Positions 49,894 through 62,509 of a stretch of DNA of 64,000 nt are shown here, piece after piece. The DNA is from Sialis fuliginosa. Its lineage: Eukaryota; Arthropoda; Insecta; Megaloptera; Sialidae. The DNA is taken from the NCBI GenBank assembly GCA_961205875.1, contig OY540813.1:27685001-27749000 (forward strand). The letters run 5' to 3'. A program made the translations under genes and the position numbers. The stretch's first letter is position 1. The number at the start of each line of letters is the position of its first letter. Below the pieces are notes generated by a model. It worked only from the letters and a program-made list of their open reading frames with translations, was not told the DNA's origin and ran no database searches.

Positions 49894-51540
49894 TTAACAA
49901 ATTTAAAATTAAATTTATTAAATATAATTTATATTTACGAAAACTGAAAAATATTTCTTGAAAATAAGTCAAGATTGAGGGTTATTATTTTGGGTTAGTT
50001 TAGTAATATATAGAAATTTGAGTTGTTTTTTGAAATGAAAATAATCGAATTTTTCAAAAAATATTCGTAGTGTATAAAATTGTTAGTTAGAGGGAAAAAA
50101 ATCATAAAATAACGAGATTATATTTTTACAATGTTTCATGATCATTAAAATTATAAAATGGTAAGAATTTAAAGATTTTTAATAAATCAAAAAAAAAAGA
50201 AAAACTTGTCGACAGTTAGAATTTTAAATTTTAAATAAAATTTTCTATAATTGATAATTAATTAGTGTTGTTGGATGTGGATGATGATATCGAATATAAA
50301 CGTGCAATTACTGTTCAAAATAGTTGTTGAAAGATAATTTGCAAATAGTTGATTTGAAATTGGGTTTAATCAACCCAGTATTGTGAAAGGGATGTCTATG
50401 AAAAATTACAATAGTTGCACTTTCATACTAGTTAAAAAACTTTTTTTCAAATCTTTAGTTATATATTAAAATCAATAAATATGGCTGTATAATATTAAGA
50501 TAAATTTATAGTGATATAGTAATTTTTAATAAATTGCATATGGTCATTAACATATTTTATTAAACATAAAAATGAGTTTCGTTATCTAGAAATAATAACT
50601 TTAATAAAACGATATTATAAGACAGTATTAATGACAATTTGCTTTCATATATTCTTTGCAGCCGCGCTTTTTCGGGTTGTTCTATTTCACATAATGAAGA
50701 TAAATCTAACTGTTCGCAGATTTTATCTAGCAGTCTATGTAATTAATGAATCATTTAATTTGATTATGAAACAAGGAAAATGAATCACTATTATGTTAGT
50801 TTAACAAATTTTTATGTCTATTACATTAAAACGAATAATAAATTACTATGATAATTCATCATACATTTGAATTATGTTCATACCGCAAAAAATCTTCCGT
50901 GTTGAAATTAAAGCTTGTTTCATTTTAAATTTTATAATGTGTTTTCATATAGAACGGTTTGTATATTTAACTAGTTTTTACATTTTTGTCATACATAACA
51001 TCACCATTTGCTGACTTTAGTACTTACGTTTATAACAAATGAAAAATAACAGTGCAAAATAATTCTTTTATTTTTACATTACGAACGTATTCCTGTCATG
51101 ATTGAAATGTGACCCTTCTATATAAACACAATGTATTTTTATATTTTTGTAAAATTACTGATACAGATAATTTCAGTAATCTAATAATTCGATAGATCTG
51201 TAAAGTAGATTACAAATAATGTGTAATCCTCCCAGTTATCTATGTCAAATTTTAGTATTGTTTTTGTATAAATAAATATCTGTATCAAAGCCAAAATAAA
51301 AACAACAATAAAATTGAAAATATTACAGTCCATGCTTTTTCTGAAAGAAACCTTTCTTTTAAATCAATAAAAAAATGTATGTACTGATCCCTATTTAATC
51401 TACATATTCAAACGATTAATTAACATATTGAAACATCTAAAAATAGCGCGTTACACATGGTACGTTATCTAGTAGTAAATTAAAGTATTATCAATTTACT
51501 GAAACGGTTAAATTGTATCACCGTTCTAGGTTAGTAAATA
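49894..51540. other. AT-rich non-coding stretch
   Basis: Nothing recognised except short AT hairpins. Confidence 0.5.
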
Positions 51541-51690
51541 CACAGGTTGCCTCAGTAGCTTTTGACTAATCTCGCGCCGAGTTACAGGGCCATATTTGTT
51601 ATGATTGGGTACATCATTCCTCCTCTCCACATTTGGGCACCCCGGATGACGTATTTCCCTCTCTCGCGCCGAGCTACTGAGGCTACCTTG
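51541..51690. mobile_element. TA-flanked 150-bp MITE with CACAGGTTGCCTCAGTAGC termini
   Basis: The left end CACAGGTTGCCTCAGTAGC (TA at 51539-51540) pairs with the right end, minus strand CAAGGTAGCCTCAGTAGC (TA at 51691-51692). The CTCGCGCCGAG block is also repeated inverted in both arms. GC-richer than its surroundings and non-coding. The termini resemble those at 7412-7602. Confidence 0.8.
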
Positions 51691-53152
51691 TACATGACAT
51701 ATTTTGATTGATATAGTATACGTTTCTTATTTTAATTATTAATTTTAAAATATCATAAAGTGTCATCTTTATTTTAATAAATTATTTAATATCCATAAAA
51801 ATATCCTTTTAATGTAATTATCATAACCGACAACGTCAGAAAATATTTTTTATCTCTTACACACACTTTAAAAGACGTGTGTGAAATTCGTATTGAAAAT
51901 CCTATTATAAACTAACTGCATCACGACACAGGTTATATGCGAGAGACGAAAACGAGTCTTTCGATCAGTGAAAAAATAAGTAGGTAAAGCACATCCCTTC
52001 TCAATGTCGATCAATAGACAGAGATAAAAAGAGTCTCGTATCTACTCGAGTATCATCCACCCATGTGATGGAGTTGTACAGTACGCGGCATACTTTTTTG
52101 TCGGGGGGAAGGGGGGGATGAGGGGGATCGAAGACGCAGTAAGAAGACTCGACGAGCGTACGACGGACGGTGTATGTATACAAAGAGTTTTGTATATGTG
52201 AATGGATTTCTATATGTATATATTTTTTAAGGATTGGCCAAATTATAAATAAATACATATATTTGCAATTTTCTTATCTAAAAATGGAAATTTTATTGGT
52301 TATAGAGTCATATATGATAGAATGCTGTATTGATTTACTTCATTTTTTTTGTAAGTAAATCTTAATCTATAAAGAAAACTGTAATTTTTTCAATCAATTT
52401 CGTGAATTTGTCCATTTTTATGATTTGATAAAAAAAATAGAAGTACATAATTTAGAAGGAAGGTCAAATTAAATATTATAATTTATTTACGACTTAGTAA
52501 AAACAAAAAATATGTATATATTTTTGATTTCTAATTATTTTGTCAATGAAGATGTCAAGATTCCAACTTTAAAATTGGCAATATCTATAAAGTTGAATCA
52601 TTCTTTTAAAAAATCAACCTGAAAATATACAGTATTGTTCAACCCTTATATATGTATTTCTTTACAATACCCACACATATGTATATATATATATGTGTGT
52701 GTGTGTGTAATGCGATTTACATTTTTACTTCCTCATCAAAATACTATATGGTGACCGTCAGTGCCTCGCCCGCAATCTTACTGCTTATATCAGTGCAGTA
52801 GAAGAGCATTATTATCAATATGCTACTACTTTTCCGATCGCACTAAAATTGAAATTCAAAGTATTCTACTTTATGTGTTATTTTCTTTATGAAGGTATGC
52901 GGCCATAGCACGCACATGTTTATAGTCGAATTTTAAATTTTATTTTTTAGACGGACACTAAATTTTTTTGTCTCTTTATTTGCTGCTGAAATTGAAATCA
53001 AAATATACGATTATTGACCTGCTCTTATATCCAGTGTTGTGATTTATTATTATCATTTATCTGTCGTAGATAAAATGTTATGAAAACAATAGAATATATA
53101 CATTTTTATATTTATTCATTACATTGCGTTTGTACATTGAATAATATTATTA
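51691..53152. other. Non-coding stretch with a G-rich island
   Basis: No gene. An island at about 52010-52165 includes GGGGGG and GGGGGGGA tracts and CpGs. An (AT)n(GT)n simple repeat lies at 52682-52708. The 85-codon minus frame at 52001-52258 is not recognised. Confidence 0.45.
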
Positions 53153-53319
53153 AGGGTCGATACAGACTATTGAGCCGGTCTCGCTCCAGTCAAATATTTA
53201 GAAGATTTAGTGAATAAACAGAGACCTGAGCGATACCTATAGTATGAATGATTTCTTTATTTATTGTTTATTTATATTTGATTAAAGCGAGACCGGCTCG
53301 ATAGTTTTGATCGTCCCTA
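53153..53319. mobile_element. MITE with AGGG(T/A)CGAT termini (167 bp)
   Basis: The left arm AGGGTCGATACAGACTATTG then AGCCGGTCTCGCT pairs with the right arm (minus strand AGGGACGATCAAAACTATCG then AGCCGGTCTCGCT). The complementarity covers about 45 bp per arm. Non-coding, short and well preserved. Confidence 0.85.
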
Positions 53320-53504
53320 GTGTTATAAATTTCTAAAAATGATTGTCAAAGATATGGTTGATTTTTGATTACATTCAATTAGATTTCAAATGCCACTGCT
53401 AATTTCTCGAATATAGTTAACACTACCTTATTTCCACCAGTAATGTACATCTACTGCTCAGACCCTTATAGAATAACTTGAATGATACTTTAAAAAAATT
53501 GTTT

Positions 53505-53600
53505 TTTTTTTAATATTTAAAGAACGACGCATATTACGTGAAAATTGATAAAAATATTTTTTGTAGAGCATAAAATTTTCTAAAAGAACGGTTAATACAA
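53505..53600. repeat. Dispersed repeat family R1, fragment D
   Basis: AAAGAACGACGCATATTACG, then TGAAAATT and TTTTTTGTAGAGCAT match the middle of copies A (near 6540) and B (near 22487). Only about 90 bp is recognisable. Confidence 0.55.
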
Positions 53601-56600
53601 CTTGAGTATTTTAAATAATATTAACTACCTACCATAAAAATAATTAACGTTATGAATATACATATTAAAATCTATGGTAACTAATCTATATACATACATT
53701 ACAGATAACAGTCTACATAATTACATTTTTTTTAAATTACAGACACTGTTACGAATTCATTAAAAGATAATACATGCAGAATGTAGAACCTCGTCTACAT
53801 TAATAATGTTATTAAATTATAGACAGCCGCATCATCCACACATACACAAAATGCGATGACACATATGTGTGTGTGTAGAGTAGTACTTCCGCATCCTGTC
53901 TAGTGCAAGTAGGCCCCCGAGTGCGAACCCGAGACTCATTCACAGACACGCGCGGCCGACGTTCAAGGACCCTCCAGCAAAAGCTTGCTCTATTCCTCAG
54001 TACCTCTTCACGGGTATAGGATTCCGTTGTCAGATTTGTGGATATGTGCCTAGAAAAAATATCACTGCTTTTAATCCGGGTGCAATGATATTCTATGTAA
54101 AATAAATTTATGTACTTCAGATCCAGCGTGGGGTAATTTTCAACAAAATGAAAATAATTTGTTTTAACTAAAAAAAAAAATGGTAACAAACGTCGTCCAG
54201 TTTTTAACTAAAATGGTATTCTATTACATATTTTTATATGAGAGGTTTAGAAACCAATTCCACTAACTGGATTTTTCGATTTCCTAATTTTATCTCAAAA
54301 ACAATATACTACAAAATACTATTTAACATCTCAAAATTCATGAAATTTGACTTATGAATATGAATAACAATAATTAATTTTTTTTAAACTCCTTTTAACA
54401 AAAAAATATAGGGCAACATATAGTACTTCTGTTAAGGATGTTACTAAAAGCCCCGTATCCGAAATCAAAGCTATCGGAAATCCAAAACTATTGTGATCTC
54501 CGAAACCGAAACCGTATTCGAAATAATTGTTTCTGATAATTCCTACTTGTTACCCAAACCCAGAGGTACAAACTGTGGATAAAAACAAATACTTAGTAAT
54601 AATAATCCGTATCTAAAACAGAAACCAAGAAAACAAATGAAGCGCTCAATGCCAAAACAATCTACCCCACATTTTGAAAAAATTGAACTTTACATATTGT
54701 TCTAACCGAAATTTTTCAATATTTAATAAACTAAAACGGCCTAAACGTTTCAAGCCACCATTACGCTATGAGAACCAAAAATTTTTGCTTTCCTTAAAAG
54801 ATATTCACAAAAACTTGTATACCAAAATGGTCTAAGCAGCAGGCTAGAATTATTTTTAGGAATTAAAAAGCTGCGTGGTACTACTATTGCATCTAGGCAA
54901 AACTGAAAAAAATCTCGTCGAATGCAATAATGCTATTTAATTGCTGCGCAAGTGATTTCTTTCAATTTTTTTTCTCATTTATTAAAATATGTTTTTCTCA
55001 ATTTGACAATTTTGAAGTTAGGCTGTTTTTTAAATTGTATTCCTGCAAACTTTAAACATACACTATTTTTAACCTGCTAGATTTAAATATAAATATGTGC
55101 CCTACAAGAAAAAAAATATCAACAACGATCATAAGCCCATTGAACCTGATTAATCCTATTCTACAATAAACATCGACGATTCAAACACACACACATATAT
55201 ACCTACATATGCTGTACGTGGTAGAAGTCTGTGGTTATACACTGAAGGAGGTATTTGAAACAGGCCTTGTTATTATTCCGCCGGCAAAGCGTCGCGAGCG
55301 CTCCAGTCCGACACCGAACTGATGAGACGCTTGTTCTCGAATTTACTTCTACGTTTTTCCTTTTTGAATAGCCATACAGACTGTATGTATGTGTGAGCTC
55401 AACAGGAATGTTGAAGGATATAGTAGGTAGTATTAACTCCATGCTTGTGTGTATAGAAAAGGTCTATGTGACTTGTAGTGAAATGATAGTATCAAGGTTG
55501 ATTTTTTGTGTGGTAATTGGTATATTTGTTGATACTCTTATTTTCCTAGTAACTATAAGAGATACAGGTTCGGTTAAATGAGATGAATTGTTCGTAATAA
55601 AGGAGGGATTATCAAATTATTAAGTCTTGTATATTAAATTAAAAATTCAGATTTTTCTTGTTTAGGGAATTCTTGAATCTCGTTCATTATCCCAAAAACA
55701 TATAGGCATGTGAGTGTTTGTTTGTCTGGGAATGCTCTATTGTGCCAAGTATGTATAATAAAGCAACTGTTTAAGAGTACTTAAAATACTATCTGTAGAT
55801 ATAAATAATAAACGTTGAAGCAACATTGAAATAAAAGTTATTTTGTATTTTGTAGTCTATACTTGTTGTAAGGAAATAGCAATATGCAATTTCAACAGCA
55901 ACTATGGAAGAAAAGTTATAAACATACATAATATTTGCAAATTGTTCGAAGGAAGAAAACTGTGAAATTAAAATTTACATAACTTAATATTTTTTTATCT
56001 TATTAATAAGTTGTACTTTTATGAACACATGTATTTTTATAAAAAGTTTAATAAAAGTTGCAATTATAACTTTTTCAATGAACCTTATATATTTTCTATA
56101 AAATTCTTAAGTATGTAAAAAAAATAAATTAATATTTGCTGTAAGAAATAAGTTTTATGAAAGAAAAAAACGCACATTCTAAACAGATTTCATAATAATA
56201 TATTGAAGATAATTTATGATCAGAAAATTTATAGAAAAACAAAGTATAGAAAACAAAAACGTACTTCTAAGATATTATATAGATAAATAGTCGCTTAAAG
56301 TTAAGTTTTTGAAAAAGCCCAGTTATATAAGCTAAATATGAATTAAAAGACTTCAACAAAATAAAATTGATTCGTACTTTTTTATAGTAATTATTATATG
56401 TTGATATTTTGCTTCTAAACTATTTGATCGTTTCTTCGGCTAACGTTTCGTTGCATACTGCATAGATATCTTCTATGACATTTGTTTCGGTTCTCTAGAA
56501 ATCCGTTTTGGAACAAACATGCTTGATCCTTCGAATCTGGGACATCTTGTATATCATATCAAAGACAATATAAATTGATTTATAAGCACGTAGGCAAATC

Positions 56601-57228
56601 TTGATAAATGACTAACACTCAAAATATCATCCCCCATGTACCATTTTAATTACAGTCTTCCACAAAGGCTACAATACATCTCTTGTAGTGTAAATACTAC
56701 AAGTGAGTATATTCTATCTATCGACACTTTCCGTCATGATCAGACAGACGTGTACACATCCACATTACGTGTGTGTGAGTGTGTAGTGCCAGAGGCTCGA
56801 CTACTGTAAAGTCACTTGAAAACAGGCTGCGTCCATTGTTACATCACGTCTCCGGGACCGACAAACGAAGATAACAAAGTATAACAGAGGACATCTTGAC
56901 CTCCTCCTTCATTGTACTATGCATGAACTGCTTCTGTCACACAATTGTGTCGAGAGCTTTTTCACTAACGATATACAGTTAGTTATCTACCTGCACACCA
57001 TGTTTCACTAGGTGTGTGCGCGCGCGTGGGTAGGTATGTTCACAATGGCCCTTTGATGAAGAGCTTCAACTAGATTTTATTTTACTCGAACCTCTTCTTT
57101 TTACAAGATAAGATTTTTTAGACGTCACTGGTGCACATTTTTTTATAAGACACTGTCACATTGTAGACTATTGTTTTGATAGTTTAGTTTTATAAGCAAA
57201 AATTTTATATGTAAGGTCGTGGATGCAA
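53601..57228. other. Non-coding stretch with GC-richer islands
   Basis: No supported gene. Islands lie at about 53880-54020, 55240-55340 and 56740-57060. The first lies under the longest open frame of the window (125 codons, minus, 53812-54189), which has no recognisable domain. Its R/T-rich middle simply reflects the island. A stretch at about 54450-54560 repeats CCGAAA-type words. Confidence 0.45.
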
Positions 57229-57717
57229 ATAAGACCCACCTTAATTAAAAATGCTATATTTAGGGTAATAAGTAATTTATATTTAAAAGGTTATGTTAAT
57301 GGTAAATTTCGATTTATTATTAATCTAAAGAAGTACGAAAATCAACATTTCTTAAATGATTTTTTCATTTTTAAGACATTTAAAAAAAAGCCACTTTGGG
57401 CCTATGGTGGTAAAATAAGGCTACTTAACTAATTTAAACATTTTTAGGTAATTATAATTTTATTTTGCATGGGAGCTATGTTTTAATAAACATTTGGCGT
57501 AATGTTTGCTTAATATTTATTTTTAATCCATAACGTGCCGATATGCTGCATCCATAGCAGCTGCTAAACTCTCGCCAGACCACGTTATTACTTCGTTGTA
57601 GATGATTTTTTTTAACTATTAGTAAATAAAAATGACATACCAATCTAGAACAAAATATGTGATCATAAATTGTATTAAATAATAAAAAACCCAATCTTAA
57701 ATTTGGTGGACCTTATT
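57229..57717. mobile_element. Possible MITE with AATAAG(A/G)(C/T)CCACC termini
   Basis: AATAAGACCCACCTTAATT at the left faces, on the minus strand, AATAAGGTCCACCAAATTT at the right, about 490 bp apart. The 69-codon frame inside (57223-57432) contains F/K/N-rich sequence and no domain. A second terminus-like GCCTTATTTTACCACCATAG (minus strand, about 57393-57412) lies within and may mark a nested copy. Confidence 0.5.
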
Positions 57718-58359
57718 ATCCCTATGGTACTACGGTAAATATTTTATTTTATAAAGCAAAAACTTAAAAAATAATAAAAATAACTTGCGCTATAAACTTT
57801 AAGGATCGAACTATTATTTAAACAAATAGAAAAAAGAAAATACATAATTTTTTTTTCAAAAATTGAGATTATTTGTTGGTTGTTTTTATAAAATTGTATA
57901 TCTTCTATGTATACATAAAAACCCAAACCGACCTAACTATTGTAAATGTTGTTGTTTTTTACATGGGCCTTTTATAACTTATTTGCCGCAGGTACCTTAG
58001 TTGTAATTTAAATTATTGATACAAATCACACTGATTTTTTTACCCTTATCATAGATGAACCACAAAATGGCTTTAAATGAAATTTAGTTTGTTAGTTCTG
58101 TCTGGCTAGTAGATGGCCATATATAAAAATGGTCATTAAAATTTGTGTGGTTTCTTCGAGTTTTAAATATTTTAAAACCCTAAAATAATATAAATTTAAT
58201 ATAACGGATTTTTTTGTATTGTTTTGATGAGTAAGATATATGTATATTTCCGTCTCAATATTTATTTATATTTATCTTTCTGGTATCAAGGAAAATATTA
58301 AATTGTATCATCAATGGTATATTTGCAAAATTTATAATTTATCCACAAAACCAGTTTAT
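57718..58359. other. AT-rich non-coding stretch
   Basis: No gene or paired termini recognised. Confidence 0.5.
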
Positions 58360-58443
58360 TTAAAATCATAAATATATTTTTCCTTTTGTTTCAGGTAAGT
58401 ACTTGCTCTGCATATCTCATTCTATATATGGCATTTGGTAAGA
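58360..58443 (+). other. Candidate recursive splice site (ratchet point) 2 with cryptic short exon
   Basis: A tract TTTTTCCTTTTGTTTCAG ends at 58394 and directly abuts the perfect donor GTAAGT at 58395. A further donor (TTTG|GTAAGA) begins at 58438, bounding a 43-nt cryptic exon at 58395-58437. It is the same strand and design as the site at 36086, 22.3 kb upstream, a spacing compatible with stepwise removal of a very long intron. Evidence is motif-level only. RNA lariat or sawtooth coverage data would be needed. Confidence 0.55.
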
Positions 58444-59569
58444 ATATAAATTTAGTAAGAACGAACGTTATAAATCCAAAATACCTGGAAATTTTAATTT
58501 AAAAAATGAAACATAAAAAGTATATTAAAAAACGATAACAATTTAATTGAAAATACCCAGATGTGAAAATAGGAAATTCGAGTTAAATCATTTTAGCTTC
58601 CAAACGGTTTACACAATGACATTAAACATAGAATATTTAAAGCTCTATATGTATCTGATAGAACATTCTCCAAAGAACAAACACACATATATGCTTGTAT
58701 ATACGTTAAAGTTATTTTTGTTGAGACGATTCGGATATTGAAATTGCTGCATGAGATGCATCTGTACGTACGTAGCTGAAATATGCAATCTGATTTTATT
58801 GTTCTATTATATGGTGTTGCAATATAATAAAAGTGGTTGTATAAGTTACATAGATATTGTTATATCGAGTGTTTTCCGGTTTTTTGCATCGCGACACTGG
58901 TTTATTTTTTATTTTTAATTCTATTGAAAAGACTAGCTCGATGTTTTTAAAAATAAATAACAATTTGTGTTGTTTTAACATAATTGATTTTTCGCGTTAC
59001 TGCTGCAACGTATTTAATTTGTATTTAATGTTGGCATATGCAATTATGGATTCCTTTTTGAGAATCTATATATATTTTATTTCTTGTTACCTTTCCTATA
59101 CGTGTAATTATGCTTTTTTGTTTCATTCAACAAAAAATTGTAAATGTTTATATATTTTTTTCTCTCCGTACATTCATACCTACATCATTAGCAGTGGTGT
59201 GTCATGTTTTGAATAGTAGACACTAGATTGAAAAGTTAAGCATTTCAATATTTAATTAAGGAAAAAGTACGCTTTTTTATAAGATTTCAACTCTGATAGA
59301 CTAGTCAATATACATTTTACAGAAAATTTATCTTACAATTAGTTGCGACGAAGTGAGTTAAAATCGTGCTCCTTATGAGTGCTCATAAGACATTTATAAT
59401 TTTGAAACTTAATATTGAACTATTTTATACATTTTTTGATCGTGTTTCTTTACTTTCAGTGATACTAATTTTCTAATATTTTCAAAGCAGGATTATGTTA
59501 TTTTTATGCCACAATGATACCTATTAATGTGAGAATAATAAATCAAATAATTTTGATATAAATAGTTGA
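58438..59569. other. AT-rich non-coding stretch
   Basis: The 119-codon frame at 58857-59216 translates to a hydrophobic, low-complexity sequence without motif and is overlapped by an antisense frame. Not called as a gene. Confidence 0.5.
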
Positions 59570-59820
59570 TTAAGGGGTCTGCGTAAGCTTGAAATTTCAA
59601 AAATTCGATTTTTTATTGTATAATTTTATAGCTTAAAAACTCAAACTTGGCAAAGTATGTATTAAATGTGTGTAAAATTCTGACCTCGTCAATTCAATAC
59701 TCTCATCAGAAAAATATATTTAAAAATCGACCTGTTTTTGTGCCCCAAGTATGCAAACCCCAAATAAATCTCTCAGTGCATATTTTTGACTCTAAATAAT
59801 TTTGAATATATAATTAAAGT
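59570..59820 (+). mobile_element. TTAA-bounded MITE end, similar to 5125-5414
   Basis: TTAAGGGGTCTGCG at 59570 leads into GAAATTTCAAAAATTCGATT and TAAAATTCTGACC, paralleling the order of motifs read inward from 5414 on the minus strand. No opposite terminus was identified, so the right limit is approximate. Confidence 0.35.
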
Positions 59821-62509
59821 AAGTAACTCTTTCCTCATGAAGCTTTGCTAAAGACGCCACTGCACGCACGTATTTACACGTAAACAGACGCTTCATTGTG
59901 TCGCGTTGGATATAAATCATTTTCCAATGACACAATCCATCCTTTTGTACATAATTTGAAACGCTGACATGTTTATTTCGCATTTTCCATTTAGCTCACC
60001 TAAACACTTAGTGATTTACGTCTGCTGTGTGAAATATTCGCACCACGTTCATGGCATTCAAATTGAATGCTCTAGCACCGCGGCTCAAGATATAAATAAA
60101 TTGTGCAAAAAAGGCACGATGCTTTGTCAGATATTTCCCATTATTTTTGCAATATTTTCTTTTTTATGAGACCCGAAAAACATTTACAGAATAGAATAAT
60201 ATCATTGATAATGGCTGTTTGCTACACATAGCATACAAACAGTGTAAAATTTATTGCCCAATTTCGATAGGTTCACTTTTAATGATTCTACTGTAAAAAC
60301 CACGTGATTTCGACGAAAAACATTTCATGTTTTTTAACTCGCGTATAAATGTTTTCTGTTACAAATAAATATTAGTAATAAAAAGACCATACGAATTTTT
60401 AATCCATGTTGCTCGTTAAGGGTGGAGAATTTAACTACGGCACATAGGGAATTCATATTACAACAAACTCAATTTGAAGCTTTATCTTTTGCGTCCTAAA
60501 TTGCGTTCTCTAGTTTGGTCAGAAACACCAATAGAAGTGCTTTCAAACTATTAACAAATTGCAGATAGTATGTTTGGATTTGTAATATAGCTTTAAAAAA
60601 ACTTCCATGGAGTGTTATAATTGTTAGTTTACAAAAATAATCGTTTCAAATACTTTTGAGTGTCAAAATGAAATTAATAAAATTGTAAAATAATTCAAAG
60701 CGTTTTTTTGTAATTTATTAATAATTTGTAAGAACTAGAAGGCGAAAATAAAACGAATTGGATGTTTGGATAAGTGTCTTTAGAAGAAACAATGTGTTCT
60801 TGGCTTGCAAACATCTGAAATAACATTGATTTCCAAGTATTCCGTAGTTTAATTCTGTATTAATTTCAAACATAAATTTATTTCAATTCTACAATAATAT
60901 CAGTATAATTACATATAATTTCATAAAGTTAAAAATATAATTTTAGGGTAATTTTCTCTAATAACATTTAATCAAAGCCTAGAAATACGGTAACTTCTTA
61001 TTCCATAAACTACTAATATAATCTCCCCTAAATATTACTGCGGTTTTGCATCACTTACGATTATTAAAGATTTCCTTCCCCTGAATCATGCTCATACGTT
61101 AGCATATTATTCCATTTACCAATTCGCTTACATATCCATACACATAAATACCCACCCACCCCTCTACACCCTCCTCACCGCTACACACTTGTATCCATAT
61201 CACATTTATCCAATATTCGAATGTGTTGTGCATTTCTGATAATATTCTTTTTTTTTGTTTAAAAAACGTGCATACGTAGAAGCAGCACATAGTTGCGTCG
61301 TGATGTTCTTTTTTAACATTACATCACGAACATGTATCGGCTACCTCGCCAAAACATTCTACGTTATTAGTTTTGTTTATTGATCGCCGTTTTTGATTCA
61401 TACTCTATGTTTTCCCGTAATCTATTTGACTAATATTAATGTGTATGGTATACGGTACATTGCATGTGTACAAAATATTACGTATCTTCAATTAAATTAA
61501 TACGTTTTGATAAACAACACGGATTCATGTTTGGAATAAATTTTTCTGATTACTTTTATACAAATATATATCTCTAATAAATAGTACGTAGTTTAATTAA
61601 ACATATTGAACGCTAGGTTATAATATGTGCGTATTTAGTAAATAGTAATTAATTTTATTTTAAAATTATCTATTTTGTATGAATAGTATCTCTTAACACT
61701 TTCATTTACTAAAAGGTATTACTAATTAGAATATATAATTTAAGGTAATGGAGTTTTGTGCACAAATAGCAAAAATATAATCTACTGAAATATTAAATTT
61801 TATTAATTATCACTTAAAATTTAACTAAATTTATATATAACTTTATTCATATAACCTAATTTCAAAGAAGCTATTATTAATATTTTATAATGGGTAAATT
61901 ATTTTTCAAATGTGCTCATTATTTAATATACGTATACTTATTATAGAAATAACCTTTTCATATGATTCAATGTAAATTTAATTTTATTAGTGTCGATTAT
62001 TCCAAATAATTGCTATTCCATAGAATTTGCTGCGAAATTCTGTACAATATGTTAAATTATATATTTGATATTTATTATTAACACCTAAGTAACTAGATAA
62101 TTTTTTAAATTAAATTAAATTTTTTTTAATAACTTTTAACTAATATAAAGAACAGATTTAAATCACCTGTAAATATCCTTCCACTTCAAATCGTGTTCTT
62201 GTATATAATACCTCAAATATTGACTGACATAACATAATACAAAAATACAACCCTACTACTGTCGATAAAGGAATTCCCTAACTGATAAAAAAGTCACTAT
62301 AATTTAAATTAACATTAACTAATTAAAATGAGTGCAACCCTGCGAAAGAGTGAATGAAACGTTTTGGCAGTACATAATTAATAAATCTGCACGTAAGCAG
62401 CGCATAATTATTTAACAATAATCGTCAACTGGTATTACAATAATATCTCAACATCACAACACACTTATCTCGTATTACACGAAAACAACCCCACAATTAA
62501 TTACCTACT
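59821..62509. other. AT-rich non-coding stretch
   Basis: No gene supported. Slightly GC-richer DNA occurs at about 59835-60120. The minus frame at 61099-61290 is AT/G-biased with no domain. Confidence 0.5.

Noticed and set aside
53812..54189. Longest open frame (125 codons, minus strand)
   Set aside because: No recognisable domain. Its arginine/threonine-rich middle follows the GC island and its ends are AT-driven. Chance length in a window this size.
57223..57432. 69-codon frame
   Set aside because: Sits inside a probable inverted-repeat element; K/F/N-rich with no transposase motif.
58857..59216. 119-codon plus-strand frame
   Set aside because: Hydrophobic low-complexity translation of AT-rich DNA, overlapped antisense by another frame.
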